NCBI RefSeq assembly: GCF_002776525.5
Contig: NC_045439.1
Span: 158,667,798-158,731,797 of the forward strand
Origin: Piliocolobus tephrosceles
Lineage: Eukaryota > Chordata > Mammalia > Primates > Cercopithecidae
Direction: 5' to 3'
Length of the DNA: 64,000 bases
Shown here: positions 47,445-58,575 of the stretch, in pieces
Layout of the letters: each line of letters opens with the position of its first letter
How positions within the stretch are numbered: position 1 is the stretch's first letter
Notes under the pieces: generated by a model
Told to the model about the DNA's origin: nothing
Databases searched by the model: none
What the model saw: only the letters and a program-made list of their open reading frames with translations
Made by a program: the position numbers and the translations under genes

Positions 47445-49060
47445 CTGGCACTACTATTAGCATTTGTTTATTTAAAGTTTTCATTTTGAAATAATTTTAG
47501 ATGTACATGGAAGTTGCAAAAATAGTATGGGGAGTTCCTATGTCTGTTTTATCCAGCTTCCCCCAGTGATGAAATAATCAAAACTATGAAATTAACATTG
47601 GTATAATACTACTAAATAAACCACAGACCTTATTCAGATTTTGCCAGTTTTGAAATGCACTCATTTCTGAAGGAGTGTATTTCTATGAAATATTACATGG
47701 ATAGACTTGTGTAACCATTAACATAGTCAGGATACAGAACTGTTCCATCTTCACAAAGAAATTCTCTCTTACACCTTTTCGGTCACAGTTGCCCACTAAT
47801 CTTGGAAACCACTTATCTGTTATATTCAATGTTATAAATTTGTCATTTCTAGAATGTTATTAAATTGGTATTGTAGAGTATGCAACCCTTTGATATTTCT
47901 TTTGCTCTGAATACATATAAGGCCTTTCAGATACAGTCAAGTTGCTATGTGTAACAACATTTAGCTCCTTTCTGTTGCTGAGTAATATTCTGTTGATTAT
48001 GTGTACCACAGTTTATCTATTTGCATCCATTTGCATGTTGAAAAATATATGGCTTGCTTCTAATTGTAGGTCATTGCAACATAGTTTTGGTATGAACATA
48101 CGCCTTTATTTCTGTAGAGTAAATATCCAAGAATAGAATAGTTGGGTTACATTTAAGGATATGTATAACTTTGTAAGAAACTGCCAACCCATTTTGCAGA
48201 GTGGTGTATGTATGATTGTACATTCCGCTGGCACTATGTGAGACTTCTAGTTACTTCATATCCTCTCTTGGATATTGACAGTGTATTTTCTTCTTTTTTT
48301 ATTTTTATTTTTTGAGACAGAGTCTTGCTCTGTCGCCCAGGCTGGAGTGCAGTGGCATGATCTCGGCTTGCTGCAAGCTCCGCCTCCCGGGTTCATGCTA
48401 TTCTCCTGCCTCAGCCTCCCGAATAGTTGGGACTACAGGCGCCCGCCACCACTCCTGGCTAATTTTTTGTATTTTTTAGTAGAGATGGGGTTTCACTGTG
48501 TTAGCCAGGATGGTCTTGAACTCCTGACTTTGTGATCCACCCGCCTCGGCCTCCCAAAGTGCTGAGATTACAGGCAGGAGCCACCGCACCTGGTCCATAG
48601 TATATTTTCTTTTTGTTATAATTTACAATATATTTTATTACATTTTACATTTCTGTGTATAGTGATACATTTTTGTGACATTAGTTTGCATTTTCCTAAT
48701 GGCTAATGGTGTTGACTATCTTTTTTTTTTTGGTTTACGTGTTTCTTTGCCATCCATCTACTGGTTCAGTCTTTGACTATTTTCTAATAGGATTATTTGT
48801 TTTCTTAATGTTGAGTTTAGAGAGTTGTTTATATATTCTGGATATAAATCCTTCTGTGGACTTGAGGTTTGCAAATACATTCCCCAAGTCTGTGTCTTTT
48901 TATTCTTTTAACAGTGTCTTAGAGAGAATAACAGCTTTTAATTTTGTTGTGGTCAAATTGATCAGGTTCTTTCTTTGCTGGATTATGGTTTTGGTGTCTA
49001 AGATCTCTTCATCTAACACCATTTTATGACAATTTCCCACCTGTGTTTTCTTTGAAAATG
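47445..49060 (-). mobile_element. Old L1 3' UTR and ORF2, antisense, split by an Alu
   Basis: 'ttttagatgtacatggaagt', 'tgttccatcttcacaaagaa' and 'tgctgagtaatattctgttg' are followed after the Alu by 'gagagttgtttatatattct' and 'ttttaattttgttgtggtca'. All are reversed L1 in order. Confidence 0.85.
48292..48595 (-). mobile_element. Alu SINE in L1
   Basis: Antisense, 'gagacagagtcttgctctgt' to 'ccaccgcacctggtcc'. An imperfect duplication 'AGTRTATTTTCTT' flanks it. Confidence 0.95.
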
Positions 49061-49171
49061 GTTTCAAAGAAAATGGTTTCAAAGCACAGAGGTAATTTGC
49101 AGTTGTGAAATCAAATTTGTATTCTAAATAATTTACAATTTCTAAAAAGAAATTGAGAAAGTTCTGTTTAA

Positions 49172-49459
49172 AACTGGCCTGGCGTGGTGGTTCACGCCTG
49201 TAATCCCAGCACTTTGGGAGGCCACGGTAGGTGGATTGCTTGAGGTCAGGAGTTCAAGACCAGCCTGACCAACATGGTGAAACCCCATCTCTACTAAAAA
49301 TGCAAAAATTAGCCAGGTGGGGTGGTGCATGCCTGTAGTCCTAGATACTCAGGAGGCTGAGGCAGGAGGATGGCTTGAAACCGGGAGGCAGAGGTTGCAG
49401 TGAGCCGAGATTACACCACTGCACTCCAGCCTGGGTGACAGAGCACTATTCTATCTCAA
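49172..49459 (+). mobile_element. Alu SINE
   Basis: Sense, no long A-tail. Target-site duplication AGAAAGTTCTGTTTAA at 49156-49171 and 49460-49475 with one mismatch. Confidence 0.96.
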
Positions 49460-49475
49460 AGAAAGTTCTATTTAA

Positions 49476-50464
49476 CTCAGCTGATCTTTTCTGATGACTT
49501 TTTTTCGTGTTCTGAAATAGTATCGTTTCCCTAAAACATGAGAGATTTTTGTTCGTCTTGTTTTTGCTATATTAGTTTTTGTTGCAACCTGAACACAACA
49601 AGTAACTCAAATGCAGCCAGTTTATCCTTTTCTAGGCTCCATATGACCTCTTCAAAGATCACCAGCAGTTTTGGGACAAAACCATATACAATTCTGTTGC
49701 GTTGTTCTCCCCTTCTCATTGTTCTCCCCTTCTCATTGTTCTCATCCTTAATGAGCTTTCAGATTAGAGAACGTTCTTCTTTTTTCATACTCTGAAACCA
49801 TGATTTTATGGCAGGCTAACATTTTGGTATCTTTTCTACGACTGGCCACAACGCAAGCTGTCTTGTGGGTACAGGGGTAAGGATGCTATCTCCTTCCATT
49901 TCCATAAAGCCAGAGTTACGATTCTTGTTTCTGCATGTTTTTAGACAACTGAAAATTAGTGAAAAACTTTAATTATGAAAGCCTTAAAATCACAAGTAAG
50001 CATGCCAGTCCCCTTTTTAGCAGTTCTATATTAACTGTGTATGAGGCATTTAGTAGGTAATATCTTTTCTTAGATGAGAAGTTCATAGACCAAATGGAAT
50101 TTGGCAAATTTACATTTGTGCTGTCTGCCAGATATGCATATAGACGAGCAAATTCTAGTTTGGATTTGGAAAAGATATTAATAATCTTTTGTTTCATGAT
50201 TTTTGTGGTTTAATGAAAATTTTCATAGAAACCAAGAAGATAATTTAAAGCTCCATTTTTCAAATAAAAATGTCTAAAAGGTGAGGTGCATTTTTTTTGG
50301 TTATTATTATTTGATGCATCGCTTGCTATATTGTAGGGAGCATGATTGACAGTAAGACCTGTCAGAGTCAGCTCTACACTGTAAAGAACCAATGTATCTA
50401 TTATCAAAATTTCCCATTTTGTTTGTTGAAAGGACATTTTCAATGCAACTTATAAGTTAACATA
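49476..50464. other. No gene seen; unassigned
   Basis: Contains a short tandem duplication 'gttctccccttctcatt' near 49710-49740. No supported coding frame. Confidence 0.5.
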
Positions 50465-50683
50465 AATCAATAAAATGATATAATGATGTGTGCTGGTTTG
50501 TGTGGTACACCAAAACTAATTCAATGTTTTAGTTTTCCAGAATATCTGCTTCTAGTTACTCTGCACTTTCTCTCTGGATAAATGGGTTGTTCCAGTGCAG
50601 GGCTATGATTCTCTGTCTTGAGCTAGGCATCTTTATTAATTGTGAACCTCATATCTTTTTACAATGTGTCACTGAATGTTCGA
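50465..50683. repeat. Locally duplicated segment (copy A plus flank X)
   Basis: 50465-50525 recurs at 51051-51112 at about 90% identity. 50525-50683 recurs at 54967-55119 at about 93% identity. It is not a repeat family that I can name. Confidence 0.85.
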
Positions 50684-50718
50684 ATACTTTTAAAGGTAAT
50701 GTAACTTTACTCATTTTC

Positions 50719-51030
50719 TTTTTTTTTTTTTTTTTTTTTTGAGACGGGGACGCCGTCTCCCCCTCTTCCCCCGCGGGCGGGGGTGCAGTGGCGCGATCTC
50801 GGCTCACTACAAGCTCCACCTCCCGGGTTCACGCCATTCTCCTGCCTCAGCCTCCCGAGTACCTGGGACTACAGGCGCCCACCACCTCGCCCGGCTAGTT
50901 TTTTGTATTTTTAGTAGAGACGGGGTTTCACCGTGTAGACCAGGATGGTCTCGATCTCCTGACCTCGTGATCCACCCGTCTCGGCCTCCCAAAGTGCTGG
51001 GATTACAGGCTTGAGCCACCGCGCCCGGCC
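50719..51030 (-). mobile_element. Young AluY with damaged 3' arm sequence
   Basis: Perfect target-site duplication ACTTTACTCATTTTC at 50704-50718 and 51031-51045. The 45 bases just after the poly-T run (50741-50785) are unlike any Alu, while the remainder is near consensus. Confidence 0.96.
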
Positions 51031-51299
51031 ACTTTACTCATTTTCAAAGAGAAATCAATAAAATGATATAATGATGTGTGCTGGTTTGTTTGATATACCA
51101 AAGCTAATTCAGTGGCTGCTATTTTCCACTGAGCATCAGTGTCTGTTTAGGAGACCAAAAATCCAAAAAATAAGAGAAATAAAGAAAAAGAAAAGATAAA
51201 AGAAACTTTTGTTCCCTTTAGAATTATGTGCTTATATCATCCTTAAATGGTAAAATTTAGTCTTCACACAGAGGGATGATAGTGAAAAGATACAAAAAG

Positions 51300-51495
51300 A
51301 AGACAGCCATCTGCACCATCTACAAGCCAAGGAAAGAGACCAGGGACAGATCATTTTCTCACTGCCCCCAGAAGGAACCAACCCACTGACACTTTGATCT
51401 GGGACTTCCAACCTCCACAACTGTGAGGAGATAGATTTGTGTTGCTTAAACAACCCAATCTATGGTACTTTGTTACCGCAGCCCTAGCAAAGTCA
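51300..51495 (+). mobile_element. Dispersed repeat, family not assigned
   Basis: 'ctttgatctgggacttccaa', 'cacaactgtgaggagataga' and 'ctatggtactttgttaccgc' match a common mammalian repeat end that I cannot name with certainty. Confidence 0.55.
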
Positions 51496-52149
51496 CACAG
51501 ACTTTGCCTCCTCTACCATACCCAATCCCACATTATTTTTCTGCATATTGTGCAATGTACTCTGTTTTGTTTACTCACCTTTGTAATCCAGCTGTCCGTG
51601 TCATTCATGTACCATTAAAATAACACGATCATTTAGCCTTCTGGACCATGCTGCATTGGTATTGTCATTGTTTGTGTTTTCACTATCTGAATTACGAGAA
51701 AATATGGTCACAAGGTTTATAAAGTTAAAAGCTGAACTAGCACCAAATTGATTCCAAGTAGAACAGTTAATCAAGTCAAATGCAGACAAACACTCATGAT
51801 TACAACATGCTTCATTTACATATTTAAGTCACAAGAGTTAAAGTGATTCATGATTTGCAGCTCACAGTAATTCACCGATCACTGTGAACTGCAAATCATG
51901 GTTATCCACATCAGTGATCAGGAAGAAAACAGTGACAGCAATTACAAAGAAACAGATAATATGTGCTGTCTCCATTTGGCAGTAAAATGCATACAGCCCT
52001 TGTTTGGGTGATGCCATATGGGTTTTCTAGTTTTTTCTCCAATCTTCTTTTCTCATAGCCAAAAATTTGGGGTTGTTCACATCCCACAGAGGGGATTCCT
52101 AGAAAGTGGGACTTCCGGTGCCAAAATCAAGACAATTTGAGATAAATTG
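51496..52149. other. No gene seen; contains a hairpin
   Basis: Unassigned apart from the long-stem inverted repeat at 51849-51900. Confidence 0.5.
51849..51900. repeat. 20-bp-arm inverted repeat (hairpin), 12-nt loop
   Basis: Left arm CATGATTTGCAGCTCACAGT (51849-51868) pairs with ACTGTGAACTGCAAATCATG (51881-51900) at 19 of 20 positions, with one C/A mismatch. The arms do not continue outward. Confidence 0.93.
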
Positions 52150-52429
52150 TTGGGATTTTGATAAAAATTGCATGAATCCTACCGACGTGTTTCATCTGTT
52201 TACCATGTTAAGTCTTCTGATCTATAAACATGATATTTCTCTCCATTTATTTAGGTGTTCATTGATTTTTAAATCAGTGCTTTATAAGCTTTTCAAAATA
52301 GAGATTCTATACGTTTTGATGTATGTATTCATAAGTACTTTTGAGCTATTACAAATGGTACTGAGTTTTAAATGTTTAAATTTCTATTTCCAAGAGTTAT
52401 TGCTGGTATATAGAAATATAATTGATTTC

Positions 52430-52750
52430 GACCAGGCGCGGTGGCTCACGCCTGTAATCCCAGCACTTTGGGAGGCTGAGGTGGGCGTATCATGGGGTCA
52501 GGAGATCCAGACCATCCTGGCTAACACAGTGAAACTCTGTCTCTACTAAAAAACAAAACAAACAAACAAACAAACAAAAAAAAAAACAAAAGAAAAACAA
52601 AATGAGCCAGGCGTGGTGGTGGGCGCCTGTAGTCCCAGCTATTAGGGAGGCTGAGGCAGGAGAATGATGTGAACCCAGGAGGCGGAGCTTGCAGTAAGCT
52701 GAGATTGCACCATTGCACTGCAGCCTGGGCTACAGAGCGAGACTCAGTCA
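52430..52750 (+). mobile_element. Alu SINE in L1, tail replaced by (GGAA)n
   Basis: Sense Alu with an A/C-rich middle linker. Duplication ATTGATTT at 52421-52428 and 52891-52898, the second lying beyond the GGAA repeat. Confidence 0.95.
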
Positions 52751-52890
52751 GAAGGGAAGGAAGGGAAAGGGGAAGGGGAAGGGAGGAGAGGGGGAAGGAA
52801 GGGAAAAGAAGGAAGGAAGGAAGGAAGGAAGAAGGAAGGAAGGAAGGAAGGAAGGAAGGAAGGAAGGAAGGAAGGAAGGAAGGAAGGAAG
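52751..52890. repeat. (GGAA)n microsatellite
   Basis: An impure GGAA/GGGAAG start becomes nearly pure GGAA (about 22 units). It sits between the Alu end and its target duplication. GGAA arrays can bind ETS-family factors; no activity is implied here. Confidence 0.95.
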
Positions 52891-53395
52891 ATTGATTTTG
52901 AATGTTGACCCTGTATCTTGTGACCTTGCTAAAGTCTCTTATTAATTCAGGTATGGTTTTTGGACATTATTTGAGATTCTCTACATAGACAATTATGCAT
53001 CTGCAAATAGAAGTAGCTTTATTTCTTCATTTTCAACCTGTAAGCATTTTACTTCCTTTGCCTATCTTATTGTACTGGCTAGGACTTTCATCACCAAGTG
53101 GAAAAGGAGTGGTAAGAGTGGACAGCATACTCCACCCTTCTCTCCAATCTTAGAGGGAAGTATCCAGTCTTTGGACATTAAACACACTAAGCAATGTTAA
53201 CTATAGTAGTAGTTGTTGTTCTTTTATAATATGCTTTACCAGGTTGGTGATGCTCTTTTCTGTGTCTAGTTTGCTGAGAGCTTAATAAAAGCTCATAATA
53301 AACGAATGGGAGTTGAATTTTGTCAAATGCCTTTTCTGCATGCATTGATATGATCATGTGGTTTTTCTAAAGATTACAGATATTGTGAATATATT

Positions 53396-54918
53396 GAGAC
53401 AGTCTTGCATTTGTGCAACAAATAAGAAATGTGGTGGTGGGACCTTGTTCATATCGGTAAATTAAATTTTCTAATATCTGCTGGAGTCTGCTATGATACA
53501 TTCTCCTGGGAAGACTTTCCCTACCTTCTCCATTCAATGGGGCACATCTGGGACTGTCTTCCTCTCTCATCACTTTCCTTCTCTGTCTTAAATTTTGACT
53601 TTCCCTGACACTCCTCTGGGAAAATAGAAGCACCATCAACTTCCTGCCACAGATACAACAGGTATATATCAGTCAGTCATTTCATACTTCTGTCTCATTC
53701 CTACGGAAGATGCATTCCCAATCCTGTATAGTAACTCTATTTGATAATATAGATCTTACCATATCTTTAATACTGGTATCTCTCCATCAACCATTGAATA
53801 TATAGATCATTTATATTCACATCCTGCTCCATACTTCATTCACTGAAGTTTGGTTTCTGTTGACATCTATCCCATCGAAATTGTTCTTCATAAAATGAAA
53901 TGATCTCTTTATGAGGAATTTCAGCAAACACGTCTTAGTTATTTTATTGCTTCAAGTCTCAACTAAATTGAACAACTATCCAATCCCTCCTTTGGCATTT
54001 CTAAAACTACATTCTCTAAATCCCACTTACTCCTAATCTCTTCCCACTGTTTCTTGATATTATTTGAGAGTTATCTTTCTGCTTTTCCATGTAATATTTG
54101 TTCTCCTCAGTGCTCCATCCTGCACCTCTTCCCTCTCATTCTCCGAGGTTCCCAAACTCATATGCCTTTAGGAACAAAAAGTAACACAAGTACCCGAGGA
54201 TAGCTGGTGTAAGTGTCTGAGATTAAGCAGAAGAGTGCCTGTTCTTCCCAAACTACTCAGGAAAAGCACAGAATACCTTTGCAAATCCATCCCTTCCCAT
54301 CTATAGGTTCATGAAATTTTAAACTGCATCTTTTCTTATGCATTTATCCCTAATCAAATGGACATCTCTGTTTAGATGCCTGGCATTTACGATAAACTCA
54401 AAATATATAAAACTGAACTCATCATCCTCCCACATAAATCTGCTCTCTCTTTTCTCACAAACTCAGTAACTGATATGACACACAAAATTGTGCATGTCAG
54501 AAACCTGACCATAAACCTGATTCCTCCATTCTTATTTCTAGCATTTCATCAATCATTCATTTTTGTCAATGTAACCCCCAATTATTTCTCAATTTTTCAA
54601 TTGATCTCCATCTTCATTATTCATTCCCTAGTTAAAGCTACCATTATCTGTCACCTGAGTGAAGCCGGAACACACGGCATGCCTCTGAACTTAATCTCCT
54701 TTATTCCCTTCTCTTTTCAGCAAAGATACTACTAAATACAAACAAACCTCTCAAGTACTTCGATCATTCAACAGCGTTTGACACTATTGGCCACTTCCTC
54801 TGGCTTGAAATGCTGCTATTTTGATTCCCATCTCTATCACTCTCCTGGCTTACTTTCTATCTCTTAACCAGGTACTGTTTTTAGTCTCCGTGGCAGCTTT
54901 TCCTTCAATACTACACGT
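53396..54918 (+). mobile_element. L2 LINE relics (partly unassigned)
   Basis: 'tataaaactgaactcatcat', 'tgtcagaaacctgaccataa', 'agctaccattatctgtcacc' and 'tttgacactattggccactt' are L2 phrases in sense. Parts between are too diverged to assign. No gene seen. Confidence 0.6.
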
Positions 54919-55119
54919 GGGAATGTCTTAGTTTCCCAGAATATCTGCTTCTAGTTACTGGGAATGTCTTAGTTTCCCAGAATATCTGCTTCTAGTTACT
55001 TTGTACTTTCTCTCTGGATAAATGGGTTGCTCCAGTGCAGGGCTATGATTCTCTGTCTTGAGCTAGGCATCTTTATTAATTGTGAGCTTCATATTTCTTT
55101 CAGGATATGTCACTGAGTG
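54919..55119. repeat. Copy B of the dispersed duplication, with 41-bp tandem
   Basis: 54919-54959 and 54960-55000 are a perfect 41-bp tandem beginning GGGAATGTCTTAGTTTCCCA. The second copy continues into the block shared with 50525-50683. L2-like sequence flanks both sides. Confidence 0.88.
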
Positions 55120-55196
55120 TTTGTATAAACTCTTTACTGTTTTCACCCGAAACCTGTTCTTTACCTCCCTTCTCCATTTCATCAGATCACACTTAC

Positions 55197-55470
55197 GGCT
55201 GGGTGCGGTGGCTCACGTCTATAATCCCAGCACTTCGGGAGGCTGAAGATCGCTTGAGCCCAGGAGTTCGAGACCAGCCTGGCCAAAATGGTGAGATTCT
55301 GCCTTTACAAAAACTACAAAAATTAGCCGAGTATGGTGGTGTGCTTCTACAGTCTCAACTACTTGGGAGGCTGAGATGGGATGATCGCTTGAGCCTAGGA
55401 GGTCAAGGCTGCAATGAGCCGTGATTGTGCCAGTATACTCCAGCCTGGGCAACAGACCGAGACTCTGTCT

Positions 55471-55500
<30 letters not shown>
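55197..55500 (+). mobile_element. Alu SINE, A-tail at an assembly gap
   Basis: Sense, starts GGCTGGGTGCGGTGGCTCAC, right arm AluJ/S-like. Target duplication ATCACACT at 55186 and at 55684 beyond the gap. Confidence 0.93.
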
Positions 55501-55505
<5 letters not shown>

Positions 55506-55535
55506 AAAAAAAAAAGAGAACACACTATTCGCCGA

Positions 55536-55635
55536 NNNNNNNNNNNNNNNNNNNNNNNNNNNNNNNNNNNNNNNNNNNNNNNNNNNNNNNNNNNNNNNNN
55601 NNNNNNNNNNNNNNNNNNNNNNNNNNNNNNNNNNN
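55536..55635. other. Assembly gap (100 N) with duplicated flanks
   Basis: 'cacactattcgccga' precedes the gap and recurs after it at 55686-55700, each preceded by an A run and GGAAAAAAAAAAGAGA-like sequence. The gap joins two overlapping contig ends that were not merged. Confidence 0.93.
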
Positions 55636-55666
<31 letters not shown>

Positions 55667-55699
55667 AAGGAAAAAAAAAAGAGATCACACTATTCGCCG

Positions 55700-56080
55700 A
55701 GTGCTCAAGCCTGAAACCTGAAAATCAGGATCTAATCTTTTATGTCCCTTACCTATCCATCCTCCATTCCTCAGTTGAGCCCCAAATATACCCTCCTTCA
55801 TCATATCTACATCATCTTCATCTTTTAGCAGACTCTCAACTTTGATGCTTTCCCTTCTCAATTCATTCTGAATATACTAAGGAGGGCAATATTTTAAAAA
55901 CATAATGTCAGTTAGATGAGTGTGCAAGTCCTTAGTGGTTTCCATTTACTCTTTAAATACAATCTGCCTGTTTACCATCGCCTACAGGGCTGCCCTGATA
56001 CCTTCCTCTCTCTCCTGGTTCTGAGCTTTCCCTTGCCCTCACAACCCCACAAAGCACCACTCTTATTGGTATGATTTCTT
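55700..56080 (+). mobile_element. L2 LINE relic
   Basis: 'ctttaaatacaatctgcctg', 'acagggctgccctgatacct' and 'tctctcctggttctgagctt' are in L2 order. Confidence 0.7.
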
Positions 56081-56481
56081 GAGCAAATAACAAAACTGGC
56101 TTATAAATAACAAGCTGACTTTTTAAAAAATTATACGTTTTTCTGAGATAACTCGAAAAGCCAAAGTGGTACAAAATTCAGAGCCAAAAGCCCTAATTCT
56201 ATTCTCATGACCATTGCCATGAATTGAATGGAAGTTCTAATCTACCTGACCTGATTGCTCAGAACTGATTAAGTTCTTATATCCGATCTAAGCACTGCAG
56301 CAAGGAGATAGAATTACTCTGCTTGTCATAACCTAATCAGGGCCCACCCATGATCGGTAATACCCTCAAATGAGTACCAGACACAGAATAGGAGATGAGA
56401 AAAGGATGTTTTGGAGGTTTTACCAGTTAGGGATGCTTTGAGCTGCACAAAGCAAGCAAAAAACCGACAAGACCATAGCTT
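56081..56481. other. No gene seen; unassigned
   Basis: No repeat or reading frame supported. Confidence 0.5.
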
Positions 56482-56497
56482 AAAGAATGGGATTTTA

Positions 56498-56800
56498 GGC
56501 CAGGTGCGGTGGCTCAAGCCTGTAATCCCAGCACTTTGGGAGGCCGAGAGGGGCAGATCACCAGGTCAGGAGATCAAGACCATCCTGAGACCATCCTGGC
56601 TAACACAGTGAAACCCGGTCTCTACTTAAAAAATACAAAAAAACTAGCCAGGCGAGGTGGTGGGCACCTGTAGCCCCAGCTACTAGGGAGGCTGAGGCAG
56701 GAGAATGGCGGGAACCCGGGAGGCGGAGCTTGCAGTGAGCTGAGATCCAGCCACTGCACTCCAGCCTGGGCCACAGAGCGAGACTCTGTCTCAAAAAAAA
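56498..56800 (+). mobile_element. AluY SINE
   Basis: Perfect 16-bp duplication AAAGAATGGGATTTTA at 56482-56497 and 56801-56816. An 11-bp internal duplication 'gaccatcctga' lies at about 56577-56598. Confidence 0.97.
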
Positions 56801-56911
56801 AAAGAATGGGATTTTATTCTACATGCCAAAAACCATAGATACAAGTAGGTGGCTATTGGTATTTGTCCAGCAGTTTGTAGATGTCAGGCTCAATCTCTCT
56901 GTGATTCGTTT

Positions 56912-56918
<7 letters not shown>

Positions 56919-56953
<35 letters not shown>

Positions 56954-57240
56954 ATTTTTGAGACGGAGTCTCGCTCTGTCACCCCAGCTGGAGTGCAGTG
57001 GCGCGATCTCGGCTCACTGCAAGCTCCGCCTCCCAGGTTCACACCATTCTCCTGCCTCAGCCTCCCGAGTAGCTGGGACTACAGGCGCCTGCCACCACGC
57101 CCTGCTAATTTTTTGTATTTTTAGTAGAGACGGGGTTTCACCGTGTTAGCCAGGATGGTCTCGATCTCCTGACCTTGTGATCCGCCCGCCTCTGCCTCCC
57201 AAAGAGCTGGGATTACAGGCGTGAGCCACCGCGCCCGGCC
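56919..57240 (-). mobile_element. AluY SINE with (TG)n at its tail
   Basis: Target duplication CGTTTGACTGTTT at 56907-56919 and 57241-57253. A TG dinucleotide run (56919-56951) lies between the left duplication and the reversed Alu body, in place of the A-tail. Confidence 0.96.
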
Positions 57241-57540
57241 CGTTTGACTGTTTTTATACTGTCATTATAGGAGCAGCAATAGCTCCTGACTTTCCTTATA
57301 CATTCCTGGAAAGAGAAACAGGATGTAGGAAGGCAAAGCAGGGATAAACTTCTGTGTACATGTCTTGACTGGAACACAGCTGAAAGACCAAGAAGTTCAA
57401 TATTTAACTTGTGCAGCCTCAACTGTGGAGACAGACAAGAAAAGACAACAGGGTGTTGCATTCTGCTCAGCCCATTTATAATGCTATTTCTTGTGGTAAA
57501 GGCCACCAGGAAATCTAGTTAATTCACTCTGGGCCTTCAT

Positions 57541-57752
57541 ATATATGTGTGTATATATATATTATACACACATATGTGCATATATATGTACATGTATTAT
57601 ACACACATATGTGCTTATATATTATACACATATATGTGTATATATACATCTGCAATTTACATATACATACATGTATGTATATATGAGAAAATATATACAC
57701 ACTATATATACATACTAGATATATATACTATATATACATACTATATATATGT
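57541..57752. repeat. AT/TG-rich palindromic satellite-like tract
   Basis: Imperfect repeats of about 30-35 bp containing TTATACACACATATGTGC and its near complement. Strong self-pairing potential. Confidence 0.9.
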
Positions 57753-57929
57753 TCTTTCTGCCTGGATTAATCTTGATCTTCCCTTTGATCTTTGCTAACT
57801 CTCTTGTTATCCTTCAATTAATTATCAGCTTAAATTTCACCTTTTCAGAAAATTATTTCTTGGGCTTCCTGCCCTAGTTTGTCTTCTCAACCATTCTCTA
57901 TCAATTTAACCAAGTCATTTATTTAAATG

Positions 57930-58061
57930 AAACTTTTTTTGTAGAGATGAGGGGTCTTGCTATGTTGCCCAGGTTGGGCTCGAACTCCTGGCCTCAAACA
58001 ATTCTTACATATTGGCCTCCTAAAGTGTTGGGATTACAGGTGTGAGCCACTGTGCCTGGCC
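57930..58061 (-). mobile_element. Alu monomer (FLAM-like) in L2
   Basis: A single antisense left-arm-like unit, 'gtagagatgaggggtcttgc' to 'ccactgtgcctggc'. Confidence 0.85.
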
Positions 58062-58157
58062 CCTTTTTTTCATATATCTTATCCAATCACATAATTTGTA
58101 TTTGAAGTTTCGTTCGTACCTTTTTGTTATGCTCTATCAATGCAAAGTTTGTAAATA

Positions 58158-58457
58158 GGCCAAGCGTGGTGGCTCAAGCCTGTAATCCCAGCACTTTGGG
58201 AGGCCGAGGCGGGTGGATCAGGAGGTCAAGAGATCGAGACCATCCTGGCTAACATGGTGAAACTCTGTCTCTACTAAAAATACAAAAAATTAGCTGGGCA
58301 TGGTGGTGGGCGCCTGTGGTCCCAGCTACTCAGGAGGCTGAGGCAGGAGAATGGCAGGAACCCAGGAGGTAGAGCTTGCAGTGAGCCAAGATGGCGCCAC
58401 TGCACTCCAGCCTGAGCAACAGAGCCAGACTCCGTCTCAAAAAAAAAAAAAAAAAAA
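58158..58457 (+). mobile_element. Alu SINE in L2
   Basis: Sense, starts GGCCAAGCGTGGTGGCTCAA, ends in a pure A-tail. Confidence 0.96.
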
Positions 58458-58575
58458 GGCTTATAAATAAACTACTTAAGGCCAAGAGCCATCTTGTTTA
58501 ATTCACCAAATTGTACCATTCCCTAGCACAAGTCAGCCATATAGTTGAAGTTCAAGAAATCTCTATTGAATAAAT

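Larger units (their letters stand above)
52150..53395 (-). mobile_element. L1M ORF2, antisense, split by an Alu
   Basis: 'attttgataaaaattgcatg', 'ttctctccatttatttaggt' before the Alu and 'gaccctgtatcttgtgacct', 'gcatctgcaaatagaagtag' after it are reversed ORF2 in order. Confidence 0.8.
57753..58575 (+). mobile_element. L2 LINE 3' half, split by FLAM and Alu
   Basis: 'ttctttctgcctggattaat', 'cagcttaaatttcacctttt', then after the insertions 'ggccaagagccatcttgttt' and 'ctctattgaataaatacata' follow L2 order to its 3' end. Confidence 0.78.

Noticed and set aside
56919..57253. Z-DNA or regulatory role for the (TG)n run
   Set aside because: The run lies inside the Alu target duplication and is a mutated Alu tail. 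Nothing else points to function.
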